Assembly (NCBI RefSeq): GCF_000238775.2
Contig: NZ_AFEJ02000001.1
Coordinates: 3,844,001-3,908,000, forward strand
Source of the DNA: Acaryochloris sp. CCMEE 5410
GTDB taxonomy: Bacteria; Cyanobacteriota; Cyanobacteriia; Thermosynechococcales; Thermosynechococcaceae
Reading direction: 5' to 3'
Length of the DNA: 64,000 bases
The position numbers and the translations under genes were made by a program. Positions 62,854-64,000 of this stretch are shown piece by piece. Under the pieces are notes generated by a model. The model saw nothing but the letters and a program-made list of their open reading frames with translations, made no database searches and had not been told where the DNA came from. Positions within the stretch are counted from its first letter, which is position 1. The number at the start of each line of letters is the position of its first letter.

Positions 62854-64000
62854 TTATGGTCTGTATATCACCCAGCCTCTAGAGGTGAGAAACTGACTGT
62901 TGGAGTTTGAATTGCCATAACTGAGCATTTCATGTTTGGCTGACTTGGGACAGCCATTGGAACTCTGTTCACCCATACAGAGCAGATTCCAGCCCGCAAA
63001 TGAAGTTGAACTGCCGGGAGTAATTGGTTCAACGCCAGGATTGACTGATTGAAATTGGTTAAATAATTGATTCAGTGCTAGAAATTGGGACTGACTGAGA
63101 GACGCAATGTTGGCACTATAAGCGGGAATGGGTTGATTGGGATTTTGGATCACTTGATCAACAATAGAAAGCTCAGGTTGCCTTGCTGGTGGGGGCGTAC
63201 TCCTAAGATCTTGCACATCAGGTTTAGCCCATTGAGGTTTGAGAGATGTGCGACAGCGCGGGTTGTCTAAGTTGCAGTACAAGTCTGGACACTGAAGCTG
63301 TTGCCAAAGGGCTGCCTCTTCACCATAAAAGAAATCACTGCCAATACCAGGGCCTCTGGGTAAGAGAACATTACAGGCATGTTGTCGAGTGCCCGTAATT
63401 TTTAATACACCAGCCGTATAAGTCTGAATTTTGTCATTACTGCTATTGGCAACGTTGACTGTTTTGGTAATGGCAGGGCTGGAGGGCGTTTCATTGCTGG
63501 GGGTGTCAGTTGAAATGGCTCCCTCATCCGGATCATTGAAGTTATCAGCAGAGGCGGCTGCCTCATCCTCAGCATCTTGCTCTGCAGAATTTGTAGAAAC
63601 GATGGGATTCACTTCCTGAACGGGCGGTTTTAAGATCATGGCTGCCCCCATAATGCTGGCGGCAATTACGCTAGTGCCTGCAATTACAGGAATTAACCAG
63701 TTCTTACTCGGCTTTACCTTTGCCTGGTTAGACATTGGTGCAGCAGGTTGTGAAGTCATGGGTGTTGGCACGACATACTCAGTTGTTGCTAAGGTGCCTG
63801 AAGTTTGTGGAGTGGGTGGTGTATCCCTAATGGGAGTCGAAGGATTGACGACTGTTGATTTTGCTTGTTGTAAGGCTTGGATCGCTTCTCCTGCGGTTTG
63901 ATAACGCTCTTTGAAGTGGTAGCGCACCATTTTGGTGAGAAATTGAGCAAATCCACTGCTAACGTCGGCTTGGTCGATCCAAACCAGCTCACCTTCATCA
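62854..64000 (-). CDS. Serine/threonine protein kinase C-terminal part (5' end outside the window)
   Basis: The reading frame is open to the right edge. The visible start of the sequence is the end of a kinase C-lobe (LVWIDQADVSSGFAQFLTK, then MVRYHFKERYQTAGEAIQAL), similar to the kinase at 952-1932. A Pro/Thr-rich linker, one membrane helix (WLIPVIAGTSVIAASIMGAA), an acidic linker (EQDAEDEAAASADNFNDPDE) and an extracytoplasmic domain follow. That domain has several Cys (QCPDLYCNLDNPRCRTS; LLCMGEQSSNGCPKS) that may form disulfides. It is a sensor-kinase layout like the one at 37.1 kb, but with a different outside domain, which I do not recognise. Confidence 0.85.
   Translation of the reverse strand, partial: DEGELVWIDQADVSSGFAQFLTKMVRYHFKERYQTAGEAIQALQQAKSTVVNPSTPIRDTPPTPQTSGTLATTEYVVPTPMTSQPAAPMSNQAKVKPSKNWLIPVIAGTSVIAASIMGAAMILKPPVQEVNPIVSTNSAEQDAEDEAAASADNFNDPDEGAISTDTPSNETPSSPAITKTVNVANSSNDKIQTYTAGVLKITGTRQHACNVLLPRGPGIGSDFFYGEEAALWQQLQCPDLYCNLDNPRCRTSLKPQWAKPDVQDLRSTPPPARQPELSIVDQVIQNPNQPIPAYSANIASLSQSQFLALNQLFNQFQSVNPGVEPITPGSSTSFAGWNLLCMGEQSSNGCPKSAKHEMLSYGNSNSNSQFLTSRGWVIYRP

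Overview
The window is chromosomal-type DNA from a cyanobacterium. Evidence: the GCGATCGC (HIP1) palindrome recurs (e.g. 531-538, 10265-10272, 50236-50243), and the genes include a one-helix high-light-inducible protein, a BicA bicarbonate transporter, split glycyl-tRNA synthetase (glyQ alone here) and a cyanobacterial-type Mrp cluster. The BicA/Na+ genes and several RTX proteins suggest a marine species. From memory the content resembles Acaryochloris, but nothing read here proves the genus.

Layout. 1-16.6 kb is mostly core genome: end of an ABC transporter ATPase gene, a Ser/Thr kinase, ssb, an AI-2E family permease, glyQ, a NYN-domain protein, a lipid-A-disaccharide-synthase-like protein, a Fur-family regulator, an NDP-sugar pyrophosphorylase, a polysaccharide flippase, a SpoIIM-like membrane protein, an IscA-type Fe-S protein, a hydrolase and a methyltransferase. 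17.3-25.8 kb is a type I secretion locus: a beta-helix/RTX substrate, then three overlapping genes for a parvulin-type prolyl isomerase, a HlyB-like transporter and a HlyD-like adaptor.

25.8-45.5 kb is bracketed by two inverted ISAs1-family copies, each with its own 10-bp target duplication. It holds a 1842-residue RTX protein, a MerR regulator fused to pentapeptide repeats, an FHA-GAF-cyclase protein, a Ser/Thr kinase with a DUF4189-like tail, a DMT permease, an Hli protein and an RTX protein carrying a GH16 glycanase. The second IS copy has a frameshifted transposase.

45.5-54.2 kb holds a GT4 glycosyltransferase and then a compact inorganic-carbon/sodium block: bicA, a CPA2 Na+/H+ antiporter and an Mrp-type operon (C-D-E-F-G-DUF4040-B). 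These fit one circuit, in which BicA imports HCO3- with Na+ and the antiporters pump the Na+ back out.

54.2-64 kb is an accessory stretch: an unknown Cys-rich protein next to a degenerate, TOPRIM-less GyrB-like protein, small unknown genes, a UPF0175-type protein, a Uma2 protein, an IS256-family element (8-bp target duplication, frameshifted transposase) inside a small ORF, nirBD, a Uma2 3' remnant and the end of a third membrane-anchored Ser/Thr kinase. The most unusual items are the GyrB-like pair, the MerR-pentapeptide fusion, and the RTX/type I secretion architecture with a repeated C-terminal module. No tRNA, rRNA or CRISPR array was recognised.
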